NCBI RefSeq assembly: GCF_030268965.1
Contig: NZ_BSSE01000001.1
Location: 197,796-261,795, forward strand
Length of the DNA: 64,000 nt
Direction of reading: 5' to 3'
Origin: Microtetraspora sp. NBRC 16547
GTDB taxonomy: Bacteria; Actinomycetota; Actinomycetes; Streptosporangiales; Streptosporangiaceae
The stretch's first letter is position 1. Each line of letters starts with the position of its first letter. The notes under the pieces are model-generated. The model saw nothing but the letters and a program-made list of their open reading frames with translations, was not told the origin of the DNA and did no database searches. Positions 8,566 to 17,517 of the stretch are shown one piece after another. Both the position numbers and the translations under genes were made by a program.

Positions 8566-9543
8566 CTACGCGGCTGATTCGAGCTTGCCGATCAGATTGG
8601 ACAACTCCCTGTACCAGGCATAGCGTGCCCGACGGGCTGGGGCAGGAGGATCGCCCAAGGCGACCACGAGATCGGTGACGTTGTAGCTAATCCGAAAGCA
8701 CAGCACTTCCGCTGCCACGTACATCCACTGGTCGGTCTGGGCCGGCGGCGGATGACCCAGGGCCGTGGTGAACCACACCGGCAGCAGCGCCCGCTGGTTG
8801 AGCGCGAGGGCGACGCGCTGACGCATCAAGCTGTGCAACTTGGCGTAGGCGGCATCCCCGGTCATCATCGCCGGGCCATGGGTAGCACGGCGAGCATTGT
8901 CGGCGGCAAGGTCCCTCTGGGCTGTCTCATACTCCGGTCGCAGTCGGCCCAGCTGCTCAGCCAGTTTGTTGATCTGCTGCAGCACCGTTTGAAAGTCAGC
9001 CGCCGCCTTGGTGTGCGCCGCCTCACCGGCATTGGTCTTGATCAGGGTCTTGCTGTGCTCCATCGCCTGGTCGAGGTGGCCCTGATATTCGCCATACAAA
9101 CTCTGGTAGTACTTGATGCGGTAGTCCATGCTGGTTCGCGCCGTATCGGTGCGTAGGGCCGCCTGGGCCTCGCGCCCCTTGGCCGTCCGGGCCGCCAGCG
9201 TGCTGATGGTCTTGTCCACCACGTCCAGGTTCGCGGGCTCGGCCCCGCTGGCTGCCTGAACGTTTTGCTCCAGTGATGCGACCCGGTCGACCAACCGCCG
9301 CAGCGCTGCCTTGACCTTGGTCAGCTCCGAGGGCAGCTCGGAGAACTCCTCGCGTGCCTCGCGCAGATCGTACTCCAGGCTCTCCAGCCGCTGGTGCTCG
9401 ATCACATTGGCGCGCCGGTCCAGCTCTTCCTGAGTGTCGCGCAACTCGTCGATGCTCCAACGCATCTGGTTGAGCTCGTCCTTAACCTCTTGTAACCCCT
9501 CCAGCTCCTGCATGGGCGTCTCCCTCGCCGAATCAGCCTTCAT
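8566..9543 (-). CDS. Coiled-coil protein of unknown function
   Basis: A 325-residue soluble protein. Residues about 12-110 are rich in Glu, Leu and Arg with heptad-like spacing (LQEVKDELNQMRWSIDELR and onwards), and a second helical stretch runs through residues 150-220, so a long coiled coil is likely. The C-terminal 100 residues (MRQRVALALNQRALLPVWF, MYVAAEVLCFRISYNVTDL) look like a compact helical domain that I cannot assign. There is no signal peptide or catalytic motif. It overlaps the upstream membrane-protein gene by 11 bases, so the two are probably co-translated and may work together. It lies between mobile-element debris and the integrase module. Confidence 0.8.
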   Translation of the reverse strand: MKADSARETPMQELEGLQEVKDELNQMRWSIDELRDTQEELDRRANVIEHQRLESLEYDLREAREEFSELPSELTKVKAALRRLVDRVASLEQNVQAASGAEPANLDVVDKTISTLAARTAKGREAQAALRTDTARTSMDYRIKYYQSLYGEYQGHLDQAMEHSKTLIKTNAGEAAHTKAAADFQTVLQQINKLAEQLGRLRPEYETAQRDLAADNARRATHGPAMMTGDAAYAKLHSLMRQRVALALNQRALLPVWFTTALGHPPPAQTDQWMYVAAEVLCFRISYNVTDLVVALGDPPAPARRARYAWYRELSNLIGKLESAA

Positions 9544-10114
9544 CGCTATGTGCGGACTCCGGTGGTATCCCCGCGGTCAGATACGTGACGAACGTCACCG
9601 ACACCACGGCGATCACTGCGATGGACCACCACGTGCTGACCACTCCGGCGCTCAGCACCGCCGTAGCAGCCGCAGCCGCCATGAACACCCACACCGTGAA
9701 GGTCCGCTGCTGTTGGCCTTGGTACGGCCAACCAGCCTCACTCAAGGCCACGAACGTCACCGCCGCCAGCAGCGGAATGATCAAAAAGAGCCAACCCCGG
9801 GGCACCCATCCGATCCCGGCCACCACCCCGAGCACCAAGAGGCCGCCTGCGGCCAGCACACCGGTCCGCCGGATGACCCGCGCTGCTGCCATCCGCTTGC
9901 TCTCCTGCGCCTGTGCCACGAGCTGCTCTTCACGTTGCAGCAGGGTTTGGGTGTCCTGCAGCACGGCGGACGCCAGCGTCGTGTATTCCTTACTACCTGG
10001 CTGCGCTGTGTCGATCTCGGCATGATGGTCGGCAAGCCGCTTCTTCAGCTGCTCGACATCGCCCACATCGTCAGGCACCTGTCCTCCATCCAAAGTTGGC
10101 ACGACCCATGTCAT
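9533..10114 (-). CDS. Four-helix membrane protein with cytosolic coiled-coil head
   Basis: A 193-residue protein. Residues about 20-75 form a charged helical segment (VEQLKKRLADHHAEIDTAQ). Four hydrophobic segments follow: near GVLAAGGLLVLGVVAGIGWV, WLFLIIPLLAAVTFVAL, TVWVFMAAAAATAVLSAGVV and WWSIAVIAVVSVTFVTYL. It precedes and overlaps the coiled-coil gene, suggesting a membrane anchor paired with a soluble partner. I recognise no family. Start taken at ATG 10114; a TTG lies directly before it. Confidence 0.75.
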   Translation of the reverse strand: MTWVVPTLDGGQVPDDVGDVEQLKKRLADHHAEIDTAQPGSKEYTTLASAVLQDTQTLLQREEQLVAQAQESKRMAAARVIRRTGVLAAGGLLVLGVVAGIGWVPRGWLFLIIPLLAAVTFVALSEAGWPYQGQQQRTFTVWVFMAAAAATAVLSAGVVSTWWSIAVIAVVSVTFVTYLTAGIPPESAHSDEG

Positions 10115-10171
10115 CAACGGTGAAGAAACTCACCGCGACTGTAACTCGGCCCTTCGACGAAATAACCAGGG

Positions 10172-10396
10172 TTGAGGAGATTGGCGAGACTCCCTGCGGG
10201 CTCTGGCGACATCCGGGCCGACCGCGCCGAACACGCCATCAGCGAGGAGATCACCACCGGACGCCTTCCCCTTTTCGATGAAGACACTGTCCTGGTCATC
10301 GCCGAGTGGCAATACGTCGGCCGCGGCTTCACCCCCGGTGACGCCCTCATCGCCGCCTCCATCACCGGAACCCGGCCCCCGGACGGTGACCATTGA
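10172..10396 (+). CDS. Small hypothetical protein upstream of excisionase
   Basis: A 74-residue acidic protein (RADRAEHAISEEITTGRL, LVIAEWQYVGRGFTPGDAL) read from a TTG codon. Its stop overlaps the TTG start of the following excisionase, a typical integrative-element layout in actinomycetes (accessory gene, xis, int). It has no recognised domain. The abrupt start with no clear ribosome-binding site suggests it may be the surviving 3' end of a longer element gene. Confidence 0.5.
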   Translation: MRRLARLPAGSGDIRADRAEHAISEEITTGRLPLFDEDTVLVIAEWQYVGRGFTPGDALIAASITGTRPPDGDH

Positions 10397-10569
10397 TCAC
10401 CCTCGAACGGCTCTGGACGGTGGAAGAGGTCTCGGAGTTCCTCGGCGTCCCGGTGGCCACGCTCTACCAGTGGCGACACCACCGGACCGGCCCTCGCAGC
10501 CGGAAGATCGGCCGTTACCTGCGCTACCTGCCCGAGGACGTCATGTCCTGGGTCCGGGAGCAGGTGTAG
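10393..10569 (+). CDS. Excisionase / AlpA-like helix-turn-helix protein
   Basis: A 58-residue protein starting at TTG 10393; an in-frame stop just upstream excludes a longer form. The sequence LWTVEEVSEFLGVPVATLYQ followed by WR, then GPRSRKIGRYLRYLPEDVMS, is the winged helix-turn-helix of MerR/excisionase-type proteins. Such proteins bend att-site DNA and steer integrase toward excision. It ends three bases before the integrase gene, the usual xis-int arrangement, so the pair is probably translationally coupled. Confidence 0.85.
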   Translation: MITLERLWTVEEVSEFLGVPVATLYQWRHHRTGPRSRKIGRYLRYLPEDVMSWVREQV

Positions 10570-10572
10570 CCG

Positions 10573-11831
10573 GTGGCCTTCGTCAAGGACCTGTGGACCA
10601 AGACCGTTCGCCACCCGGACGGTAAGACAGAGAAGGTCAAGTCCGCGCGGTACGGCGTCGGCAAGCGATGGCTCGCCGTCTGGCTCGATCCGGTCGGGAA
10701 AGAGGTGTCGACCGCGTTCGAGCGGAAGGCCGACGCGGAGAAGAAGGCGTCGTCCATGGAGACCGACGTCAGCCGCGGCGAGTACATCGATCCGAACGCC
10801 GGTAAGGCGCTCTTCGGCGACTTCGCCGCGCGCTGGCTGGACTCCCGCATCGTCGACCCGTCAACCAAAGTCCGATACGAGTACATCTATCGCCTCCACG
10901 TCTCCCCCGCCTTCGACCGGCGGCAGGTGAAGAGCATCCTCCCGTCGCACATTCAGGCGTGGATCAGTGACCTGAACGAGCGCTACGGGCCGTCGACCAT
11001 CAAAACATCGTTCCTCGTCCTGCAAGGAGTCCTGGACTGGCCATCGCAGACGAGGCGATCAAGAAGAATCCGGCCCGATCCCCGGTCGTCCAGGTGCCGA
11101 AGCACAACGGGGAAGAGCTGATCGCATGGGCTGACGAGCGGGTCCACGCGGTGATTCACGCCCACCCCGATCTCTTTCGCCTGATCCCGATCATTGCCGC
11201 CTCCTGCGGCCTGCGACAGGGCGAACTGTTCGGCCTGGCCCTGGAAGACGTCGACTTCGACGAGGAGCTGATCCGGGTCAGGCGGCAGATCAAGAAGTTG
11301 GGCGCTGACCATGTCTATGCGCTGCCCAAGAACGACCGTGAGCGCGTCGTCCCGCTCCCCCTGTGGGCCGCTGAGGCGATCAGGCGGCATGTGAAGGCGC
11401 ATCCTCCGCTCGTCTGCTCGCTGCCCTGGGAGAAGCCGAACGGCAAGATCCAAACACACCACCTGCTGTTCCGCTGGACGGACGACAAGTTCATCAGGGC
11501 ACGCAGCTACAGCGAACTCATCTGGAAACCCGCCCTCGTCGCCGGCGGCGTCATCCCGACCCCTGAGAAGGACACCCGCGCCCGGAAGCGGTTCACGACC
11601 TCCCGGAAGGAAGGGCTTCACCAGCTCCGGCACTACTACGCCAGCGTCATGCTCGCCGGAGCCGTCTCCATCCGAGAACTCGCCGAGTACCTCGGCCACG
11701 CGGACCCTGGGTTCACTCTCCGTGTCTACGCCCACATGATGCCGGGCTCTCACGACCGCGCCAGGAAAGCCATCGATGAGCGCCTGTTCCAGCTGCGTGC
11801 CGTCTCTCACGGAACAAGGACGGAACAGTGA
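10573..11831 (+). pseudogene. Tyrosine recombinase (integrase), one-base frameshift
   Basis: The first frame (GTG 10573 to about 11036) encodes the N-terminal arm-binding and SAM-like core-binding domain (FGDFAARWLD, STKVRYEYIYRLHVSPAF, HIQAWISDL, IKTSFLVLQGVLD). The second frame carries the catalytic domain: Arg in CGLRQGEL, a Lys-containing beta-turn, HQLRHYY, LGHADPGFT and the nucleophile Tyr in RVYAHMMPG. At about 11036 GACTGGCC needs one more C (GACCTGGCC) to give VLDLAIADEAIKKNPARSPV and a full-length integrase of about 419 residues. All catalytic residues survive, so the lesion is recent, a sequencing error, or bypassed. It follows the excisionase directly and marks the right edge of the island. 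Confidence 0.85.
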
Positions 11832-11860
11832 TCATTTAGAGGCTGGATTCGGAGACAGCG

Positions 11861-11894
11861 AACCCCGCCCACCGAACACGGCAGGCGGGGTTTT
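11861..11894. terminator. Bidirectional terminator, island/core boundary
   Basis: AACCCCGCC (11861-11869) pairs with GGCGGGGTT (11884-11892), followed by Ts on the plus strand and preceded by AA on the other. It separates the integrase gene from the convergent acyl-CoA dehydrogenase gene. Confidence 0.8.
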
Positions 11895-11907
11895 CACTGG
11901 TCAGGGG

Positions 11908-13071
11908 TTACTTGAGGAGTTGGCGGGCCATGACCATGCGCTGGATCTGGTTGGTGCCCTCGTAGATCTGGGTGATCTTGGCGTCGCGCATCATGCGCTC
12001 GACGGGATACTCGCGCGTGTAGCCGTAGCCGCCGAGGAGCTGGACGGCGTCGGTGGTGATCTCCATGGCGGCGTCGGAGGCGGCGCACTTGGCCGCGCTG
12101 GAGAAGAACGTGAGGTCCTTGACCGGCGTGCCGTGCATGGCGCGCTCGGACTTCGCGGCGGCGGCGTAGGTGAGCTGCCGGGCGGCCTCCAGCTTCATCG
12201 CCATGTCGGCGATCATGAACTGGAGTCCCTGGAAGTCGGCGATCGGCTTGCCGAACTGCTTGCGCTCCTTGACGTACCCGATGGCGTAGTCGAGCGCGCC
12301 CTGCGCGATGCCGAGCGCCTGAGCGGCGATCGTGACGCGGGTGTGGTCGAGGGTGGCCAGCGCGGTCTTGAAGCCGGTGCCGGGGGCGCCGACCATGCGG
12401 GACTCGGGGATGCGCACGTTCTCCAGGATGACCTGCCGGGTGGGCGATCCCTTGATGCCGAGCTTCTTCTCCTTGGCGCCGAAGGACACGCCCTCGTCGG
12501 ACTTCTCCACCACGAACGCCGAGATGCCGCGCGCGCCGGCGGACGGGTCGGTCACGGCCATGACCGTGTAGTACTCCGACACCCCGGCGTTGGTGATCCA
12601 CATCTTGGTGCCGTTGAGCACGTAGTGGTCGCCGTCCTTGACCGCGCGGGTCTTCATGGCCGCGGCGTCGGAGCCGGCCTCGGGCTCGCTCAGCGCGTAC
12701 GAGAACATCGCCTCACCGCGGGCGACGGGCGGCAGGTAGCGCTGCTTGAGCTCGTCGGACGCGGACAGCAGCAGCGGGACCGTGCCCAGCTTGTTGACGG
12801 CGGGGATGAGCGAGGACGAGGCGCAGGCGCGCGCGACCTCCTCGATCACGATGACCGCCGCGAGCGCGTCGGCCCCGGCCCCGCCGTACTCCTCGGGGAC
12901 GTGCACGGCGTGGAAGTCGGCGGCGACGAGGTCCTTGTAGACCTCCCAGGGGAACTCCTCGCTCTCGTCCGCCTCCGCGGCACGCGGGGCGATCTTCTCG
13001 TCGGCAAGGGCACGGATGGCCTCGCGGAGCATCTGGTGCTCCTCGGACGGCTGGTACAGCTCCGCGTCCAC
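11908..13071 (-). CDS. Acyl-CoA dehydrogenase
   Basis: A 387-residue flavoenzyme of standard length. It shows the substrate/FAD motif FSYALSEPEAGSDAAAM, WITNAG, the FAD-binding KQFGKPIADFQGLQFMIADM, LLGGYGYTREYPVERMMRD and the C-terminal IYEGTNQIQR with the catalytic Glu near residue 371. It oxidises acyl-CoA to enoyl-CoA in fatty-acid or branched-chain amino-acid breakdown; short/branched-chain type is likely, but chain length cannot be read from sequence. GTG 13071 has AAAGGAGG seven bases upstream. It is divergent from the TetR gene, which probably controls it. Confidence 0.92.
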   Translation of the reverse strand: MDAELYQPSEEHQMLREAIRALADEKIAPRAAEADESEEFPWEVYKDLVAADFHAVHVPEEYGGAGADALAAVIVIEEVARACASSSLIPAVNKLGTVPLLLSASDELKQRYLPPVARGEAMFSYALSEPEAGSDAAAMKTRAVKDGDHYVLNGTKMWITNAGVSEYYTVMAVTDPSAGARGISAFVVEKSDEGVSFGAKEKKLGIKGSPTRQVILENVRIPESRMVGAPGTGFKTALATLDHTRVTIAAQALGIAQGALDYAIGYVKERKQFGKPIADFQGLQFMIADMAMKLEAARQLTYAAAAKSERAMHGTPVKDLTFFSSAAKCAASDAAMEITTDAVQLLGGYGYTREYPVERMMRDAKITQIYEGTNQIQRMVMARQLLK

Positions 13072-13094
13072 GGTTTATCCTCCTTTATGACATC

Positions 13095-13104
13095 TTGTGC
13101 ACAA
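13095..13104. promoter_or_regulatory. Palindrome TTGTGCACAA in divergent promoter region
   Basis: A perfect 10-bp palindrome lies between the divergently read acyl-CoA dehydrogenase and TetR genes, 24 bases upstream of the dehydrogenase start. Position and symmetry suit an operator for the adjacent TetR protein. It covers the GTG at 13097, which argues for the downstream start of tetR. Confidence 0.45.
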
Positions 13105-13162
13105 CTATAAGACACTGAGTGCCACTGGAGAAGGTGCTCTTGCGGGAAAGGACGGGTCACCC

Positions 13163-13846
13163 GTGGCGGTTCGACGCGACGTACGGCGGAGCCTGACCGC
13201 CGCCGCCCTGGACCTCTTCCTCGCCCAGGGGTTCGACGAGACGACGGTGGACCAGATCGCCGAGGCCGCGGGTGTGGCCAGGCGCACCTTCTTCCGGCAC
13301 TTCCGGGTGAAGGAAGACGCGATCTTCCCTGACCACGACGCCGTGCTGCGGGAGATCGTCGGCCATCTGGAGGCGGCGTCGCCGCTGGTCCCACCGCTGA
13401 CGGCGGTCACGGAGGCGGCGTTGATGGTCGTGGACACCTACGCCACGGATCCGGAGACGTCGGTCAAGCGCTACGAGCTGACCCGGCGCGTCCCGTCCCT
13501 GCGGGAGCACGAGATCGGGGCGACCAGCCGCTACCAGCGGGCCTTCACCGCCTTCCTCAACGAGCGCGACGGGGCCGACGAGCCTCGGCGGCTGCGCCAC
13601 GAGGTGATTTCGGCGGCCGTCGTGACCACGCACAACCACGTGCTGCGCGCCTGGCTCCGCGGTGGCGGGACGGGTGACGTGCGAGCCGAGCTCACCGAGG
13701 CGCTGTCCGGCATCCTGGCCGGGTTGCAGCCCTGGCTGGACGATCGCGACCGTCCCCGGGAGGTCGAGGACGACGTGCTGATCGTGGTGACCCGCCGCGG
13801 CACCCCCTTGTGGAAGATCGCACAGGAGATAGAAGCCGCCGGGTGA
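13163..13846 (+). CDS. TetR family transcriptional regulator
   Basis: A 227-residue protein from GTG 13163 (AAAGGA 11 bases upstream; GTG 13097 would add 22 residues but overlaps the palindrome). The N-terminal helix-turn-helix is clear: LTAAALDLFLAQGFDETTVD, then QIAEAAGVARRTFFRHFRVK. The C-terminal ligand-binding domain is helical and unassigned. TetR proteins usually repress a divergent neighbour until an acyl-CoA or other ligand binds, so the acyl-CoA dehydrogenase is the likely target (inference). Confidence 0.88.
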   Translation: MAVRRDVRRSLTAAALDLFLAQGFDETTVDQIAEAAGVARRTFFRHFRVKEDAIFPDHDAVLREIVGHLEAASPLVPPLTAVTEAALMVVDTYATDPETSVKRYELTRRVPSLREHEIGATSRYQRAFTAFLNERDGADEPRRLRHEVISAAVVTTHNHVLRAWLRGGGTGDVRAELTEALSGILAGLQPWLDDRDRPREVEDDVLIVVTRRGTPLWKIAQEIEAAG

Positions 13847-13990
13847 ATTCCGGATGCCCCCGCGGGGAAGGGTTTGTGCACGTCAGGGGAACGCATCCGT
13901 AGCCCCCGGCGTCGTTTGGCGAGGTGCTGACTGGGGCAGTTGACTGGCCCGATACCATGCGCACACCCCGACAAACAGGTAGATGGGAGC

Positions 13991-15310
13991 ATGGCCGTGC
14001 CGTACCGCCTGACAGTGATCGGGACCGGGTACCTGGGAGCCACCCATGCGGCGTGCATGGCCGAGCTGGGCTTCGAGGTGCTCGGTCTCGACATCGATCC
14101 CGGCAAGATCGAGCGCCTACAGCGCGGCGAACTGCCCATCCACGAGCCCGGTCTCGAAGAGCTGCTCCAGCGCAACCTCGCCGCGGGCCGGCTCAGGTTC
14201 ACGACCTCCTACCAGGAGGTGGCCGAGTTCGGCGACGTCCACTTCGTCTGCGTCGGCACGCCGCAGAAGAAGGGCGAGTACGCCGCGGACGTGTCCTATC
14301 TCGACGCCGTCGTGGAGTCCCTCGCCCCTTTTCTCGATCGCGAATGCGTGGTCGTGGGCAAGTCGACCGTGCCCGTCGGCACCGCCGAGCGGCTCGCCGA
14401 GAAGCTCGTACGGCTCGCGCCCGCCGAGTCGCAGGTGGAGCTGGCGTGGAACCCCGAGTTCCTGCGTGAGGGCTTCGCCGTGCAGGACACCCTCAAGCCC
14501 GACCGGATCGTGCTCGGGGTGACCTCGGAGCGCGCCGAGAAGGTGCTGCGGGACGTCTACGCGCCGCTCGGCGACATCCCGATGGTCGTGACGGACTACC
14601 CGACGGCCGAGCTGGTCAAGTCGGCGGCGAACGCCTTCCTGGCCACCAAGATCTCCTTCATCAACGCGATGGCGGAGGTGTGCGAGGCCTCGCACGCGGA
14701 CGTCAAGCAGCTCTCCCTGGCCCTGTCGTTCGACGAGCGGATCGGCGGGAAGTTCCTCAACCCCGGCCTCGGCTTCGGCGGCGGGTGCCTGCCCAAGGAC
14801 ATCCGGGCGTTCATGGCGCGTGCCGGGGAGCTGGGCGCCGACCAGGCGCTGACGTTCCTGCGCGAGGTGGACGCCATCAACATGCGCAGGCGGGCGCGCA
14901 TGGTGGACCTCGCGCGCGGCCTCGTCGGCGGCTCGTTCCAGGGCTGCACGGTCGGCGTGCTCGGCGCGGCCTTCAAGCCCAACTCCGACGACATCCGGGA
15001 CTCCCCCGCCCTCGACGTGGCGGTGACGATCAGCCAGTCGGGCGGCCGGGTGACGGTGTACGACCCGGTGGCGCTGGACAACGCGCGCCGGGCCCACCCC
15101 CGGCTCGGATACGCGGAGAGCGCCACCGGCGCGGTCAGCGGCGCGGACGTCGTGCTGCTGCTAACCGAGTGGCAGGAGTTCGTCACCCTCGATCCCGAGG
15201 AGCTCGGCACGGCGGTGCGGATCCGGAACATCGTGGACGGCCGCAACGCGCTCGACGCGGAGACCTGGCGCGCGGCCGGCTGGAACTACCGCGCCCTCGG
15301 CCGCCCCTGA
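13991..15310 (+). CDS. UDP-glucose/GDP-mannose dehydrogenase family protein
   Basis: A 439-residue enzyme of normal length. The N-terminal Rossmann fold has VIGTGYLGATHAACMAELG; the middle carries FVCVGTPQ, KSTVPVGTAERL, ELAWNPEFLREGFAVQD and YPTAELVKSAANAFLATKIS; the catalytic Cys sits in GFGGGCLPKDIRA; the C-terminal domain has GAAFKPNSDDIRDSPAL. It makes a UDP-glucuronate-type sugar acid by two NAD-dependent oxidations, feeding cell-envelope or glycan synthesis. ATG 13991 is chosen; GTG 13997 is better spaced from GGGAG and is possible. It stands alone and ends at a strong terminator. Confidence 0.93.
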   Translation: MAVPYRLTVIGTGYLGATHAACMAELGFEVLGLDIDPGKIERLQRGELPIHEPGLEELLQRNLAAGRLRFTTSYQEVAEFGDVHFVCVGTPQKKGEYAADVSYLDAVVESLAPFLDRECVVVGKSTVPVGTAERLAEKLVRLAPAESQVELAWNPEFLREGFAVQDTLKPDRIVLGVTSERAEKVLRDVYAPLGDIPMVVTDYPTAELVKSAANAFLATKISFINAMAEVCEASHADVKQLSLALSFDERIGGKFLNPGLGFGGGCLPKDIRAFMARAGELGADQALTFLREVDAINMRRRARMVDLARGLVGGSFQGCTVGVLGAAFKPNSDDIRDSPALDVAVTISQSGGRVTVYDPVALDNARRAHPRLGYAESATGAVSGADVVLLLTEWQEFVTLDPEELGTAVRIRNIVDGRNALDAETWRAAGWNYRALGRP

Positions 15311-15340
15311 TCCGGCGCGACACCTCCTGATCAACCACAA

Positions 15341-15375
15341 AAGAGATGCCCCAGGGATCACCTGGGGCATCTCTT
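15341..15375 (+). terminator. Rho-independent terminator after the sugar dehydrogenase
   Basis: A perfect 15-bp stem, AAGAGATGCCCCAGG with its complement, closes a GATCA loop. It lies 30 bases after the dehydrogenase stop. The strand beyond the stem has only a short T content. Confidence 0.85.
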
Positions 15376-15492
15376 GATATTTCACGACATTTCCCGGCCG
15401 CGCAGAGCCCAGAACATGCCACAAACAGGGCTCAGAGCGCCCTGGAGCGCCGCAAGATGCCATAAACAGCACAGAGTGCCAGCAATACCTCA

Positions 15493-15521
15493 GAACGCCT
15501 CAAAGTGGCTCTGAGGCGTTC
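15493..15521 (-). terminator. Terminator-like hairpin after purE
   Basis: GAACGCCTCA and TGAGGCGTTC form a 10-bp stem with a 9-base loop, about 40 bases beyond the purE stop on the minus strand. There is no T-run. Confidence 0.55.
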
Positions 15522-15559
15522 CGGAACCGGGAACCAACGGCTCGGAGCGGTCCTCAGGG

Positions 15560-16084
15560 TCAGGACAGAGAGCCAAGCTCCCGTGCCTCGGCGCGGAGCC
15601 GCTCCCCCTTGTCGTACGCCTGGGCCTTCAGGTCGGCTTGGAACATCTCCATCCGCTCCCGCAGCGCGGGATCGGCGGCGGCCAGGATGCGTACGGCGAG
15701 CAGCCCGGCGTTGCGCGCCCCACCGACGGCCACGGTGGCCACCGGCACGCCGGCCGGCATCTGGACGATCGACAGCAGCGAGTCCATGCCGTCGAGGTAC
15801 TTCAGCGGCACCGGGACGCCGATCACCGGCAGCGGCGTGACCGAGGCCAGCATCCCGGGCAGGTGCGCCGCCCCGCCCGCCCCCGCGATGATCACCCGCA
15901 GGCCGCGGGAGGCCGCGTGGGTGCCGTACTCGATCATCTCGGCGGGCATCCGGTGGGCGGAGACGACGTCGGCCTCGAACGGCACGCCGAACTCCTGGAG
16001 CGCCTCGGCGGCCTGCCGCATGACCGGCCAGTCCGAGTCGCTTCCCATCACGATCCCGACGGCGGCCCCGGTCTCAGACAACAT
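15560..16084 (-). CDS. purE: N5-carboxyaminoimidazole ribonucleotide mutase
   Basis: A 174-residue protein of family length. It shows the signature [13 protein letters not shown], the catalytic SAHR ([14 protein letters not shown]), [13 protein letters not shown] and the C-terminal [19 protein letters not shown]. It converts N5-CAIR to CAIR in purine synthesis, cytosolic. It overlaps the end of purK by 11 bases, so the two are translationally coupled. Confidence 0.97.
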   Translation of the reverse strand: MLSETGAAVGIVMGSDSDWPVMRQAAEALQEFGVPFEADVVSAHRMPAEMIEYGTHAASRGLRVIIAGAGGAAHLPGMLASVTPLPVIGVPVPLKYLDGMDSLLSIVQMPAGVPVATVAVGGARNAGLLAVRILAAADPALRERMEMFQADLKAQAYDKGERLRAEARELGSLS

Positions 16085-17234
16085 CGATCGGCCCCCTCAG
16101 GCAGTCGGCGGCGTGCCAGGCACGGGCGCGGACCTCGTCGAGGTCGGTGCCGAGCGCGGTGACGTGCCCGATCTTCCGGCCGGGCCGTACGTCCTTGCCA
16201 TAGAAATGGATCTTGATGCCGGGGTCGTTCGCCATGACGTGCTCGTAGCGGGCGAAGACGTCAGGATCGGGCCCGCCCAGCAGGTTGACCATGACGACGA
16301 CCGGCGCGGTGAGCGACGGCGAGCCGAGCGGCAGGTCGAGGACGGCCCGCAGGTGCTGCTCGAACTGGGAGGTCCTGGCCCCCTCGATGGTCCAGTGGCC
16401 GCTGTTGTGCGGCCGCATCGCCAGCTCGTTGACGACCAGGCCGGACTTGGTGGCGAACATCTCGACGGCGAGCAACCCGGTCACGCCGAGCTGCTGCGCG
16501 ATGCGGAGGGCGATCCGCTGCGCGGCCGCGGCGTCCTCGGCGGCCAGACCGGGCGCCGGGGCGATCACCTCGACGCAGATGCCGTCCTTCTGCACGGTCT
16601 CCACGACGGGATAGCTGACGCCCTGCCCGTGCGGCGACCTGGCGACCAGCACGGCCAGCTCGCGCTCGAACGGCACGAACGCCTCCGCCAGCAGCGGCAC
16701 CCCAGAGTCGACGACCTCGCGCGCCTCGTCCGCCGACGCGCACACCCACACGCCCCGGCCGTCGTAGCCGCCACGCACCGCCTTCAGCACGACCGGCCAG
16801 CCGTGCTCCTCGCCGAACGCCTCGACGTCGGCGAGGCCGGACACGGGCGTCCAGGCCGGGCAGGGGGCGCCGATCTCGGTCAGCCGCTGCCGCATGACCG
16901 CCTTGTCCTGGGCGTGGACGAGCGCCTCCGCCCCCGGGTGTACGGCTAGGCCGTCGTCGATGAGGGCCTGGATGTGCTCGGTCGGCACGTGCTCGTGGTC
17001 GAATGTGACTGCGTCGCAGCCTTTCGCGAAGTCGCGCAGGTCGGCGAGGTCACGGTAGTCACCGACGCGGGTGTCCACGATCACGCGGGCGGCGCTCTCG
17101 TCCCGGGAGTTCGCGAGCACCCGCAGCTCGACGCCGAGCGCGATCGCGGCCTGCTGGGTCATCCTGGCGAGCTGTCCCGCTCCCACGAGGCCGACCACCG
17201 GGCCGGGGGAATGGGGCACGTTTGGGCTGTTCAC
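16074..17234 (-). CDS. purK: N5-carboxyaminoimidazole ribonucleotide synthase
   Basis: A 386-residue ATP-grasp enzyme. The N-terminal [18 protein letters not shown] is followed by [10 protein letters not shown], the ATP-grasp core ([32 protein letters not shown]) and [19 protein letters not shown]. It carboxylates AIR with ATP and bicarbonate, supplying PurE. The frame is open upstream to 17453, but homology begins near GTG 17234 ([18 protein letters not shown]), the chosen start. Confidence 0.95.
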   Translation of the reverse strand: MNSPNVPHSPGPVVGLVGAGQLARMTQQAAIALGVELRVLANSRDESAARVIVDTRVGDYRDLADLRDFAKGCDAVTFDHEHVPTEHIQALIDDGLAVHPGAEALVHAQDKAVMRQRLTEIGAPCPAWTPVSGLADVEAFGEEHGWPVVLKAVRGGYDGRGVWVCASADEAREVVDSGVPLLAEAFVPFERELAVLVARSPHGQGVSYPVVETVQKDGICVEVIAPAPGLAAEDAAAAQRIALRIAQQLGVTGLLAVEMFATKSGLVVNELAMRPHNSGHWTIEGARTSQFEQHLRAVLDLPLGSPSLTAPVVVMVNLLGGPDPDVFARYEHVMANDPGIKIHFYGKDVRPGRKIGHVTALGTDLDEVRARAWHAADCLRGPIDVV

Positions 17235-17517
17235 GACATGCCAGCCTACCGATCCCGCCGGACCAGGATTTCCCCTGCCGTACCCGGCGGAGCTGTAGCC
17301 GCTCTCCCGCCGCGGATCAGGCGTCGGGAGAATAGTGCGTCCCACCCACCTTGGCTCCACATAGCCCGATATTTCATGAAACTTTCTTCCGTTTCCAGGA
17401 AGACCGGGCCTCCTTCCCAGGTGGCGGCGCCGGACCGGGGTGACCCGGACCACTGGAAGCCTCGAGACCGGTAATCTGGTGAGAACGCAGTGCAGGCCTG
17501 GAAGGATCGAGCGAGTC

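Noticed and set aside
11025-11050. Programmed ribosomal frameshift in the integrase
   Set aside because: No slippery heptamer or downstream structure is evident; a one-base loss explains it more simply.
11832-11907. tRNA attachment site for the integrase
   Set aside because: Only a terminator is seen between the integrase and the next gene; no tRNA-like sequence was recognised.
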